Assembly: GCF_900142925.1 (NCBI RefSeq)
Contig: NZ_FRCN01000016.1
Coordinates: forward strand, 62,001 to 126,000
DNA length: 64,000 nucleotides
Source of the DNA: Chitinophaga sp. CF418
GTDB lineage: Bacteria; Bacteroidota; Bacteroidia; Chitinophagales; Chitinophagaceae
Reading direction: 5' to 3'
Part shown: in pieces, positions 1-7,229 of the stretch
Position numbering within the stretch: position 1 is the stretch's first letter
Layout of the letters: each line of letters begins with the position of its first letter
Notes under the pieces: model-generated
Databases searched by the model: none
Seen by the model: the letters and a program-made list of their open reading frames with translations, nothing else
Told to the model about the DNA's origin: nothing
Program-made: the position numbers and the translations under genes

Positions 1-315
1 CTGTGCCTGTGCCATGTTCGTGCCCGGATAAAAACTCACCTTGATGAGGGTAAGACCTTGTATGTTCTTTGTTTCAATGGTTTTGATACCATTCACATAA
101 AGCAGGACGTTGATATATTGTTTACCAAAATATGCTTCCATCTGGGTGGGAGTGTATCCGCCGAAGGGATGCGCGATGTACATCACCGGCAGGTCCAGTT
201 TGGGGAAGATGTCCACCTTGATCGTTCTTACAGCGCCTATGCCGAAGAAGAAGAGGGCAGCCACTATTACCAGTATGGATATTGGTTTGCGTAATGCTGA
301 TCTTATCAGGTTCAT
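1..315 (-). CDS. RND-family efflux permease, N-terminal part (cut by window edge)
   Basis: Inner-membrane proton-driven efflux pump of the AcrB/RND type. Only the first 105 codons lie in the window; the frame is open to base 1. The visible N-terminus starts MNLIRSALRKP, followed by one hydrophobic membrane segment (about residues 11-28), the segment VDIFPKLDLP that is typical just after TM1 of these pumps, and GGYTPTQME, where AcrB proteins have the G-x-x-P/D-x-E-x-E region. The ATG lies 4 bases after the TolC gene stop, so it is the last visible gene of the operon regulator, kinase, TolC, pump. An adaptor (HlyD-like) gene is not seen and may lie beyond the edge. The RND family is clear; the substrate is unknown. 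Confidence 0.85.
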   Translation of the reverse strand, partial: MNLIRSALRKPISILVIVAALFFFGIGAVRTIKVDIFPKLDLPVMYIAHPFGGYTPTQMEAYFGKQYINVLLYVNGIKTIETKNIQGLTLIKVSFYPGTNMAQAQ

Positions 316-319
316 TTAA

Positions 320-1720
320 TTAGAATTCATTGATGAATAGAGAGAAATTGCCGGTAGCGGCAGCTTTCAGTAACAGCGCCTGCCATACGTTGGTGTAGGC
401 AATATCACGATCTGTTTCTGCACGGTTCAGTGTATAAAAGACCTGTGTCACATCCACGATCGTATTCAGTCCGTTCCTATACAGTACCGTTCTTTGCTGA
501 TAAGCTTCAGTTGCCGCATTGACCTGTATAGGCGCTTCTGCATAATTGACAAGCGCATTTTTGATCCTGGTGTCAGACAGTGATAACTGTGCCGTCAACT
601 GCTGGCGTACCAGTTCATATTCATCCTGCAAGCCTTTTGATATGAATTTCTGAGAGGCTGCCTGGTGTTTTACTCTCAGCGGAGAAGTAATGTTCCAGGT
701 TACGCCTACCCCCAGCAGATAGTTACTGCGGTTAGGTTTTACACCATCCCAGTATCCTTTATCGTATGCTGTCTGGTCTGTTACATAGCTGGCATCGAAA
801 CCGGAACCTCTTGTCTGCATGACCCCGAAAACAGAAAACGCAGGGAAGTTCAGGGTATGTATGTAACGTGCCTGTTCATCACTTAACCTGATACGGTTTT
901 CATAGTATTTCAGTAAAGGATGGCTCTGTACTGCAGCATTGACGCTGTCAGTCAGCGCCGCCGGAATGCGGTTAATGAACACGGTATCCAGTATGAACTC
1001 AGTAGGAGGTACGCCCATCAGTACCGCCAGCTGATTAGCCTGTGTCTGTTCTGCGTCCTTTGCCTTTGTGTAGGCGATCTTTGCATTGGATACTTCTGCA
1101 TTGGCCAATGTAGAATCTACGCCGGGGATTAACCCGTTCTTCGCCCTTGTTACCACCACTGAGCGGAACGTATCAGCACGTTCCAGATTATTCCACCATG
1201 ACCGGGTCAGGCGTTGTGCGGCCAGCAGATTAAGGTATGCTCCCGCAACCCTTACAGATTGCTGGAATTGTTCCTGCTCCCAGTCTGCCTGGTCCCTGGC
1301 TACGGCTGCCTGTGCGGCTTTGATCTTCTCTTTGGCGCGGCCAAAGGCAAAGAAATCCCAGTTGACATTGGCGAGATAGAGTCCGCCGAAAGCGGCATTC
1401 CAGTTCTGCGACGGAAGGGTAGGACCTGATGAAGATACCCCCAGACCATTCAGACCATAGGAAGGGCCGAACTGCCCGTTCACAGTACCGTAATCCTGCT
1501 GGGCAGAAAGATTAAGGTTCGGGAGATAATCCCGCTTCGCCTGGGTAACGGTGGACTTAGAGGCATTCAGGTAATTGGCCTTGGCCTTAATTGATCCATA
1601 GTTGGCGAGTGCAGTCTGTACGGCGTCTTTCAGCGTTAGTAGCTGCTGTGCGTGTAATACTTCCATCGATCCGTGCCATAACAGCAGGAACAGGACCACG
1701 ACGATTCTTTTTGTTTGCAT
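320..1720 (-). CDS. TolC-like outer-membrane efflux protein
   Basis: Outer-membrane channel partner of the RND pump that follows it. The 466-residue product has a signal peptide ending near HAQQ (about residue 25), then the repeated alpha-helical OEP architecture in two halves: LTLKDAVQTALANYGSIKAKANYL early, and a second half with long coiled helices rich in Ala, Gln and Asp (around AAQRL and QQLTAQLSLSDTRIKNALVNY). The C-terminus ends in Phe, as outer-membrane proteins often do. It is 29 bases downstream of the histidine kinase and 4 bases upstream of the pump gene, so it is co-transcribed with both. The family call is secure; the exported compound cannot be read from sequence. Confidence 0.9.
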   Translation of the reverse strand: MQTKRIVVVLFLLLWHGSMEVLHAQQLLTLKDAVQTALANYGSIKAKANYLNASKSTVTQAKRDYLPNLNLSAQQDYGTVNGQFGPSYGLNGLGVSSSGPTLPSQNWNAAFGGLYLANVNWDFFAFGRAKEKIKAAQAAVARDQADWEQEQFQQSVRVAGAYLNLLAAQRLTRSWWNNLERADTFRSVVVTRAKNGLIPGVDSTLANAEVSNAKIAYTKAKDAEQTQANQLAVLMGVPPTEFILDTVFINRIPAALTDSVNAAVQSHPLLKYYENRIRLSDEQARYIHTLNFPAFSVFGVMQTRGSGFDASYVTDQTAYDKGYWDGVKPNRSNYLLGVGVTWNITSPLRVKHQAASQKFISKGLQDEYELVRQQLTAQLSLSDTRIKNALVNYAEAPIQVNAATEAYQQRTVLYRNGLNTIVDVTQVFYTLNRAETDRDIAYTNVWQALLLKAAATGNFSLFINEF

Positions 1721-1749
1721 GATAATACTTGAACATTAGACCATAAGCA

Positions 1750-3084
1750 CTAATGTTGTCTTTCCGGAAATAATGCGTTGGCGTCTTCCTTCTGTAACAT
1801 TGTGCTCCCTGTTGATTCCTCGAAAATTATTTGCATAGTATGCCATCCGTCGGCATAATTATATTGGATATTAAAATGATTGACGTCACAGATCTGTTTT
1901 ACAATGGCCAGGCCTATTCCTATCGAATCGCTATTCCTGCGGCCCTTTTTAAAACGTTTGAACAGTTCTGTGGTTGGCACTTCCGGTGGATTACCGGTAT
2001 TGCTGATGATCAGTTTCGCTTTAGACAGCCTTACCCTGATCATGCCCCCGTATATATTGTGCCTGATCGCATTGCTCAGCAAGTTGCCCAGTAGAATGTC
2101 TGTCAGTGCAGGATGTAATTGCACTGATACGCCTGAAGTGATCTTCGTGTCCAGCTTAATGGCTTTCATGTCCATCAGCTCGGAAAATCCCTGTAACGCG
2201 TCTGTGGTCAGCTGGCAGAATGAGATAGCCTGCTTGTTGCGAAATTCATTGTTTTCCAGCCTGGCCAGCAAGGTCAGGGAACTGTTGATCCTGGAAAGTT
2301 TATCAATGGCGTTCTGCATATCTGCTATCAGCCCGGTAATAGTATCCGGGTCTTTCGCCTGCAGATAAGACTCTGTCAACAGCTCCAGCTTATTACGTAG
2401 TATGGCTACCGGTGTCTGTAACTCATGAGAGGCATTTTCAGTGAACTCCTTCAGCGACCGGTAGTCATCCAAAGCCTTATCTGTCATGCTATTCAGAAAG
2501 CTGTTCAATGTTTTCAGCTCTGCCGCATTGACCGTAGGCAGCTGCAATGGCTTCTTATCTTTCAGGTTGAACAGGCGTACCTTTTTCAGTGTATAATGAA
2601 AAGGCGCCAGTATCAATCGCGATACAAAGCGTGCTGAGAGCACCGTCAGCAGCAGCAGGATGGCGAAGATCCAGATGAAAGAGCTCATTAACCCCTCCAG
2701 GATCTCCTTTGCCTTGGTAATATAATTATATGACGAAATGCTGTAATAGTGTCCGTTTATCTTGTAAAAAGAAGTAACGGTCAGCCGGCACTCCTTGTGT
2801 TGCAGCATGGTATTGTAAAACGAATGCTCTAACACTTCATATTTATTGACCGGTACCTCATTCAATAATAGTTTGATCTCTGCCGGCCTGCCGCGCATGT
2901 AAGTATCCGGAGATACGCCACGTTGCATCTGCAGCGCCATCTGATCATTATATACCTTCAGCCTGTTGATCTCTGCCTCGTCAATACCTGATTTTACTTT
3001 ATTGTAAGCGATCGCCACCCCTACAAGCATTGCTGCCAGTGTGATGCATAGATACCATAAAGTGAATTTGTTGATCAGTTTCAT
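1750..3084 (-). CDS. Two-component sensor histidine kinase
   Basis: Membrane sensor kinase of 444 residues. TM1 lies at about residues 8-27 and TM2 at about 133-155, enclosing a periplasmic sensor domain of roughly 105 residues. The H-box is ASHELQTPVAIL with the phospho-accepting His at residue 220. It is followed by the N-box (LLGNLLSNAIRHN), a G1 box (ISNTGNPPE) and the G2 box GIGLAIVKQI. The start codon overlaps the stop of the upstream response regulator by 4 bases (ATGA), so the two are translationally coupled. Lying in an operon with TolC and RND genes, it probably controls efflux in response to an envelope or toxic-compound signal; that role is inference. Confidence 0.93.
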   Translation of the reverse strand: MKLINKFTLWYLCITLAAMLVGVAIAYNKVKSGIDEAEINRLKVYNDQMALQMQRGVSPDTYMRGRPAEIKLLLNEVPVNKYEVLEHSFYNTMLQHKECRLTVTSFYKINGHYYSISSYNYITKAKEILEGLMSSFIWIFAILLLLTVLSARFVSRLILAPFHYTLKKVRLFNLKDKKPLQLPTVNAAELKTLNSFLNSMTDKALDDYRSLKEFTENASHELQTPVAILRNKLELLTESYLQAKDPDTITGLIADMQNAIDKLSRINSSLTLLARLENNEFRNKQAISFCQLTTDALQGFSELMDMKAIKLDTKITSGVSVQLHPALTDILLGNLLSNAIRHNIYGGMIRVRLSKAKLIISNTGNPPEVPTTELFKRFKKGRRNSDSIGIGLAIVKQICDVNHFNIQYNYADGWHTMQIIFEESTGSTMLQKEDANALFPERQH

Positions 3085-3764
3085 GACACGGCAGTATTAA
3101 ATTTGTATCCTAATCCGTATACCGTACTAATATAATCTCCGCCTTCAGCTGCGTGTATCTTCTTTCGCAGGTTCTTAACATGCTGGTATACGAAGTCAAA
3201 ATTGGCCAGGTTGTCGGTATAGTCTCCCCACAGATGGGCGGCAATAGACTGACGCGATAGTACCCTGTTCTTGTTGACCAGAAAATAAAGCAGCAGATCA
3301 AATTCTTTCGGCGTTACGTCCAGTTTTATATCGTGGACGATAGCCTCCAGCGTATCCGTATTCAATGTGATCTCATTGAACGTGATAATGTTGTTTCCCT
3401 GCAGTTTCTTTCTCCTGTATATAGCTCTAAGCCGGGCATGTAACTCTGTAAGATGGAAAGGTTTTGTCAGATAATCGTCGGCGCCGCCTTCCAGTCCTGT
3501 TATCTTATCATCTAATGAATTCCTGGCGGAAATGATCAGTACACAACTATCAATCTTCTCCAGGTGGATGAACTGAAGCAGTTCCAGTCCATTGCCATCA
3601 GGTAATGTAATGTCCAACAGCACACAGTCATATTGAAACGATACCAATTTATCATGTGCTTCATTACTGGTATAACTCACTTCGCACAGGTAGCCTTCTT
3701 TTTCGAGAAAATTACTAATGCTGCCGGCCAGCTCCATATTATCTTCAACGAGCAGTACTTTCAT
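3081..3764 (-). CDS. OmpR-family response regulator
   Basis: DNA-binding response regulator of 227 residues, partner of the kinase whose start it overlaps. The receiver domain begins MKVLLVEDN, the phosphoacceptor Asp is in CVLLDITLPDG (residue 51), and the conserved Lys is in TKPF. The C-terminal winged helix carries VTPKEFDLLLYFL and the terminal YISTVYGLGYKF motif of OmpR/PhoB proteins. The frame stays open upstream to 3959, but that extension has no family similarity and crosses a strong hairpin, so I start at the ATG at 3764, which gives the normal family length. It is the first gene of the efflux operon and probably activates it. Confidence 0.93.
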   Translation of the reverse strand: MKVLLVEDNMELAGSISNFLEKEGYLCEVSYTSNEAHDKLVSFQYDCVLLDITLPDGNGLELLQFIHLEKIDSCVLIISARNSLDDKITGLEGGADDYLTKPFHLTELHARLRAIYRRKKLQGNNIITFNEITLNTDTLEAIVHDIKLDVTPKEFDLLLYFLVNKNRVLSRQSIAAHLWGDYTDNLANFDFVYQHVKNLRKKIHAAEGGDYISTVYGLGYKFNTAVS

Positions 3765-3820
3765 ATCAACTGCATAATTCGTTTTAAAGTTTGAAGGAAT
3801 CTTGAAGCAATGATTTTTTA

Positions 3821-3859
3821 TAAGAAAAGAACCACTCGTCATACGTGGTTCTTTTCTTA
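3821..3859. other. 15-bp perfect hairpin in the leader of the regulator gene
   Basis: Arms 3821-3835 and 3845-3859 pair without mismatch around a 9-base loop; the arms hold A-rich and T-rich outer halves and a GTGG/CCAC core. It sits 57 bases before the regulator ATG, downstream of the separate terminator of the SDR gene. It could be a second terminator, an attenuator, or a structured leader. Confidence 0.5.
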
Positions 3860-3998
3860 CTGTCTTTTGTCCGTTGAGTACCTTCAAATTCTGGTGTAAA
3901 GGTGGAAAGAATCCTGCTCGTTTTATTGTTTCATTCAAATGAATAGTTGTAAAATTCAAAGTTTTTTATGGCCGGGGTCGCCTGATGTTCACAAACGT

Positions 3999-4041
3999 AA
4001 AAAAGGGCTGATTAAAGCACAATTAGCTATTAATCAACCCT
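3999..4041 (-). terminator. Rho-independent terminator after the SDR gene
   Basis: Arms 4004-4015 and 4030-4041 form a 12-bp stem with one G-T-type mismatch. On the minus strand it is followed by a run of six or more T. It lies 38 bases past the SDR stop codon. Confidence 0.75.
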
Positions 4042-4078
4042 ATACAAAATATGGCAATCTTTAGTAGTATTATGATCC

Positions 4079-4888
4079 TTACTTTATGCCGTAGTGGTCA
4101 TTCATCAGTTTTGTAAACAGCCCGCCGGGGAGGATGGCCTTTAGTGTCGGCACAATAGTCTGTCCCAGGGCGCCTACCAGGTAGTTGTGAGAAGGACTGG
4201 ATTTAGCAATGATCTTAGAGATCTTTTTGGCTACAACATCCGGATGGCTGCCGTTTTGCTCATCTCTTCCCATATTGCTGACTGCAGTATCAAAGTCCTT
4301 ATGCAGTTTTTCATTCACGATAGGGAAAGGTAATTTCTCGCGGTTGTCTGTAAAAGCAGTCTTGAAATCGCCCGGATTTACAACAGCCACTTTTACACCG
4401 GTATATAGTAATTCCATGCGAAGACTCTGTGAATAACCTTCCACTGCAAATTTGGAAGCGCAGTACATACCCTGATAGGGCAACCCAAAGAGACCTCCCA
4501 ATGAACTCACCTGTACTATCAGGCCTTTCTTACGCTCGATCATTCCCGGGAGAACGGCGCTGTTCACACGCACCATACCGAAGAAATTCACTTCGAATTG
4601 TCTTTTGGCCTGTTCTACAGGCATGGCATACAGCGGGCCTACTATGCCGTTACCTGCATTGTTGACAACGACGTCGATATGGCCCTCATTTTTGATGATG
4701 TCTGCTATAGCATTATTTACTGATGCATCATCAGTAATATCCATTTGAAGCGGCTTAAAGGGAACGTCTTTGATACGTTTTATATCCCGGCTTGTGCCAT
4801 AGACGGTGTGACCTTCTGCAGTAAGTGCTTTGGCGGTAGCCAAGCCCAGGCCTGTGGAGGCGCCGGTTACGAGAATTACTTTTTTCAT
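4079..4888 (-). CDS. Short-chain dehydrogenase/reductase (classical SDR)
   Basis: NAD(P)-dependent oxidoreductase of 269 residues with a Rossmann fold. Visible motifs are the cofactor-binding TGASTGLG at residues 8-15, the NNAG motif (VVNNAGNG), the catalytic Ser in QVSSLGG and the catalytic YCASK (Y-x3-K). The Arg after the first strand region (TSRDIKR) favours NADPH; this is inference. The gene stands alone, with its own terminator and a roughly 350-base upstream gap that contains a possible operator at 5135-5156. The substrate is unknown. Such stand-alone SDRs in Bacteroidota are often controlled by HxlR- or AraC-type regulators, but no regulator gene is adjacent here. Confidence 0.92.
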   Translation of the reverse strand: MKKVILVTGASTGLGLATAKALTAEGHTVYGTSRDIKRIKDVPFKPLQMDITDDASVNNAIADIIKNEGHIDVVVNNAGNGIVGPLYAMPVEQAKRQFEVNFFGMVRVNSAVLPGMIERKKGLIVQVSSLGGLFGLPYQGMYCASKFAVEGYSQSLRMELLYTGVKVAVVNPGDFKTAFTDNREKLPFPIVNEKLHKDFDTAVSNMGRDEQNGSHPDVVAKKISKIIAKSSPSHNYLVGALGQTIVPTLKAILPGGLFTKLMNDHYGIK

Positions 4889-5170
4889 TGTCGGATTCGA
4901 AACTTTTGAGTGTTTATAAGAGACATCTGTAAAGGGATAGCTCTTGATGTGTGTTCTTAACGTTGTTTTTGAATATGATGAATGATGGATACGGCTTCAC
5001 CGACCCCGCGAATGTCCCTTGTGACGCTTTTCATTATCTGTTTCTGTGTCTCTTATCTGGTACCCGGAATGATTCCGGCAACGCAAAGATGGGCAGAAAA
5101 CGTTTATTCCATTGTTAAATATCTCCTGCGAAAGTTACTATCTTTTTTGGTAGTAAGAGATGGATAGATA
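4889..5170. promoter_or_regulatory. Upstream region of the SDR gene with an inverted-repeat operator candidate
   Basis: This gap holds no convincing gene. Its notable feature is an inverted repeat at 5135-5156, with half-sites TTACTATC and GGTAGTAA separated by six T, about 250 bases before the SDR ATG. Its shape resembles operators of HxlR/MarR-type regulators (TACT...AGTA). No TANNTTTG box is obvious on the minus strand. Confidence 0.35.
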
Positions 5171-5214
5171 AAAAGAAGGGCATCCTTAAAGTAGTAACTC
5201 TTTAAGGATGCCCT
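5171..5214 (-). terminator. Rho-independent terminator of the surface-protein operon
   Basis: Perfect 15-bp stem, arms 5177-5191 and 5200-5214, with an 8-base loop and a T-rich tail on the minus strand. It lies 24 bases beyond the stop of the gene at 5239-7197. Confidence 0.85.
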
Positions 5215-5238
5215 GAATAAAACGGGTTATTGCCAGGT

Positions 5239-7197
5239 TTATCGTAGGAGGTTGATGGCCCCTTTTCTTGTCAGCTCAGTCTTGTTATTCAGGGTGATCC
5301 TTACAGTGTAAGTATATACTCCTGTAGGCTGCAGCTTACCATTATAAGTACCGTTCCAACCTGTTAGCTGATTGGTCTGGTAGATCAGTTCTCCCCACTG
5401 GTTGAACACTTTCATGTCAATGGCAGAGATAGTAGTGCCTTCCGGTTTGAAGTAGTCATTCTTCCCGTCGCCGTTAGGCGTAAATGCATTCGGGATGAAT
5501 ATTTCCCCAGGCTTAGGTTTGGCCGCAGCAAGGCCTGGTAAACTATTCTGACAGCTTATCGGACCGAGCGCGATCACTTTGATGGAGATGGATTCCTGGT
5601 TGGTAATACCCGTCACTACGTGCGAAGTGCCGGTATTGCCGGAGCTCGGCGTAATATAGGCGGCTCCATCTACAGAAACAATGTAACCTGTTGCTCCGGG
5701 TACTGGGTCCCAGGTGAAGGTTACTCCACTTGTAGTGATATCTCCGGCCTTTACCACCGGTGTAGTAGCCCGGTCATATGGACTGACGGTCACCGCCGTT
5801 CTGTCACTGCTGCAAGGGCCATTTACTGCCTCCACATACCAGGTCGTCTCCGTGCTCACCGCAGGTGTGGTATAAGTGGCGCCCTGACCTTCCACGTCAC
5901 CGCCGGAAGGGTAAGTATACCAGTTATAAGTGAAGGGTGTGGTGGCGTTGTCTATTTTTAACACTGCTGTACTGTCGGGGCAAATGCTTTGTGCAGATAC
6001 AAGTGGTGCGGCCGGCTTTTTGGTTACAGTCACTTTGATACTATCTATTACATGACAGCCATTCTGATCTTCGGCGGTCAGTTTGAAGGTAGTGGTGGTA
6101 TCGGGTGCGACTGTGAAGCTGGAGTCAGTGATATTGCCTGGTTCCCAGGTATAACTCCTCATGCTACCGCCGGTAGGGATGGCGTATAACTTGGTTGTTG
6201 TACCTGAACAGATATCGCCCGGTTTAGCCAGCGCTTTTAAGAGTATCATGGATTCCTCACTGATATCTGCTGCAAAATCCGCAGGACAACCATTAGCATC
6301 TGTCACAGTACAGGTATAGGTGCCTGCTGGCAGGTCTGTAGCTGTTTCTGTGGTCTGTACCGGTGTCGTGTTCCATGAATAGGTAAGCGGGAAGGCACCA
6401 CCGGTAGCCATAATGGCAATACTACCGTCACTGTTGCCGCAGGTAGCCTTCGTCACGTCGGAAGTCACCGTAACAGGAACATAAGCCTGCCCTGATACCG
6501 CCAGGATTACAGCCCTGGACACATTACTGGGGTTACCACTTACCAGGTATTCTATAGTGACAGATGCAATATCTTTTGCCTGGTTTTCACAGGCAGGAGC
6601 AATATCAATGCAATAGATACGCGGATCGTTGCTGCTAAGTCCTTCTACATTGTAAGGTCCCGCTGGCAATCTTTGGATACGGCCATAACTGTCAAATACA
6701 GGATTGATACCACCAAACCAGTCAAGGATACTGGCAACGACCTGCGGCGATGTTGTGCCGTCTGTATAATTGAAGGTGATGCCTAATGTGCTGCTCTGTT
6801 CAGTAGAGAAGCACAACAGGCTTATCTTACTGTATGCATCCGGTGTGGTAAATGTCAGTGTGCCGGTTCCGAGCGTATTGGTTACGCCTCCCAGTTTGGA
6901 AAGATAGAGTACGTTGTTGTCTGCAAAACCATTCATCTGATAGGTACGCAGCCCTGTGCTAAACAGACCATCATTCGCTATCCCTGCCAGCAAGCCATTG
7001 GTGGCGGCAAAATCATATGTGTAGAGTATTTTCTGCTGGATGTCAAGTCCGGTGGTGGTCACAGCCTCAGCATTGACACCTGTTTCAGCTACTCCGTCAT
7101 TGTTGAAACCTGTTACGGCAATGGGCGTATAGGTTTGAGCGTATAACCTGCAGGCGCATATTACCAGCATGGAGGCAACAATAAGAACACGTTTCAT
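5239..7197 (-). CDS. Secreted repeat protein with SprB/Ig-like repeats and gliding-motility (CHU_C) C-terminus
   Basis: Predicted cell-surface or secreted protein of 652 residues. A signal peptide ends after LYAQ (about residue 20). An N-terminal domain of about 215 residues is shared with the next gene upstream (both start QTYTP and contain RTYQMN). Next come a SprB-type repeat (ATCGNSDGSIAIMATGG ... YSWNTTPVQTT), Ig/PKD-like modules with paired Cys, a fibronectin-like segment (TTSGVTFTWDPVPGATGY) and a C-terminal domain beginning IPNAFTPNGDGKND and ending near KGAINLLR. That last domain is the CHU_C type used for export by the type IX system. The gene lies 32 bases downstream of its paralogue, so both form an operon. 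An adhesin or polymer-binding role is likely but unproven. Confidence 0.88.
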   Translation of the reverse strand: MKRVLIVASMLVICACRLYAQTYTPIAVTGFNNDGVAETGVNAEAVTTTGLDIQQKILYTYDFAATNGLLAGIANDGLFSTGLRTYQMNGFADNNVLYLSKLGGVTNTLGTGTLTFTTPDAYSKISLLCFSTEQSSTLGITFNYTDGTTSPQVVASILDWFGGINPVFDSYGRIQRLPAGPYNVEGLSSNDPRIYCIDIAPACENQAKDIASVTIEYLVSGNPSNVSRAVILAVSGQAYVPVTVTSDVTKATCGNSDGSIAIMATGGAFPLTYSWNTTPVQTTETATDLPAGTYTCTVTDANGCPADFAADISEESMILLKALAKPGDICSGTTTKLYAIPTGGSMRSYTWEPGNITDSSFTVAPDTTTTFKLTAEDQNGCHVIDSIKVTVTKKPAAPLVSAQSICPDSTAVLKIDNATTPFTYNWYTYPSGGDVEGQGATYTTPAVSTETTWYVEAVNGPCSSDRTAVTVSPYDRATTPVVKAGDITTSGVTFTWDPVPGATGYIVSVDGAAYITPSSGNTGTSHVVTGITNQESISIKVIALGPISCQNSLPGLAAAKPKPGEIFIPNAFTPNGDGKNDYFKPEGTTISAIDMKVFNQWGELIYQTNQLTGWNGTYNGKLQPTGVYTYTVRITLNNKTELTRKGAINLLR

Positions 7198-7229
7198 TCA
7201 ATTGTATTTTTGGTTGATACTAAATTTTA

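Noticed and set aside
4982-5167. 61-codon plus-strand frame in the gap upstream of the SDR gene
   Set aside because: Crosses the operator candidate and has no start context or motif. A 24-codon minus frame at about 4960-5034 (MKSVTRDIRG...) was also considered and dropped for lack of support.
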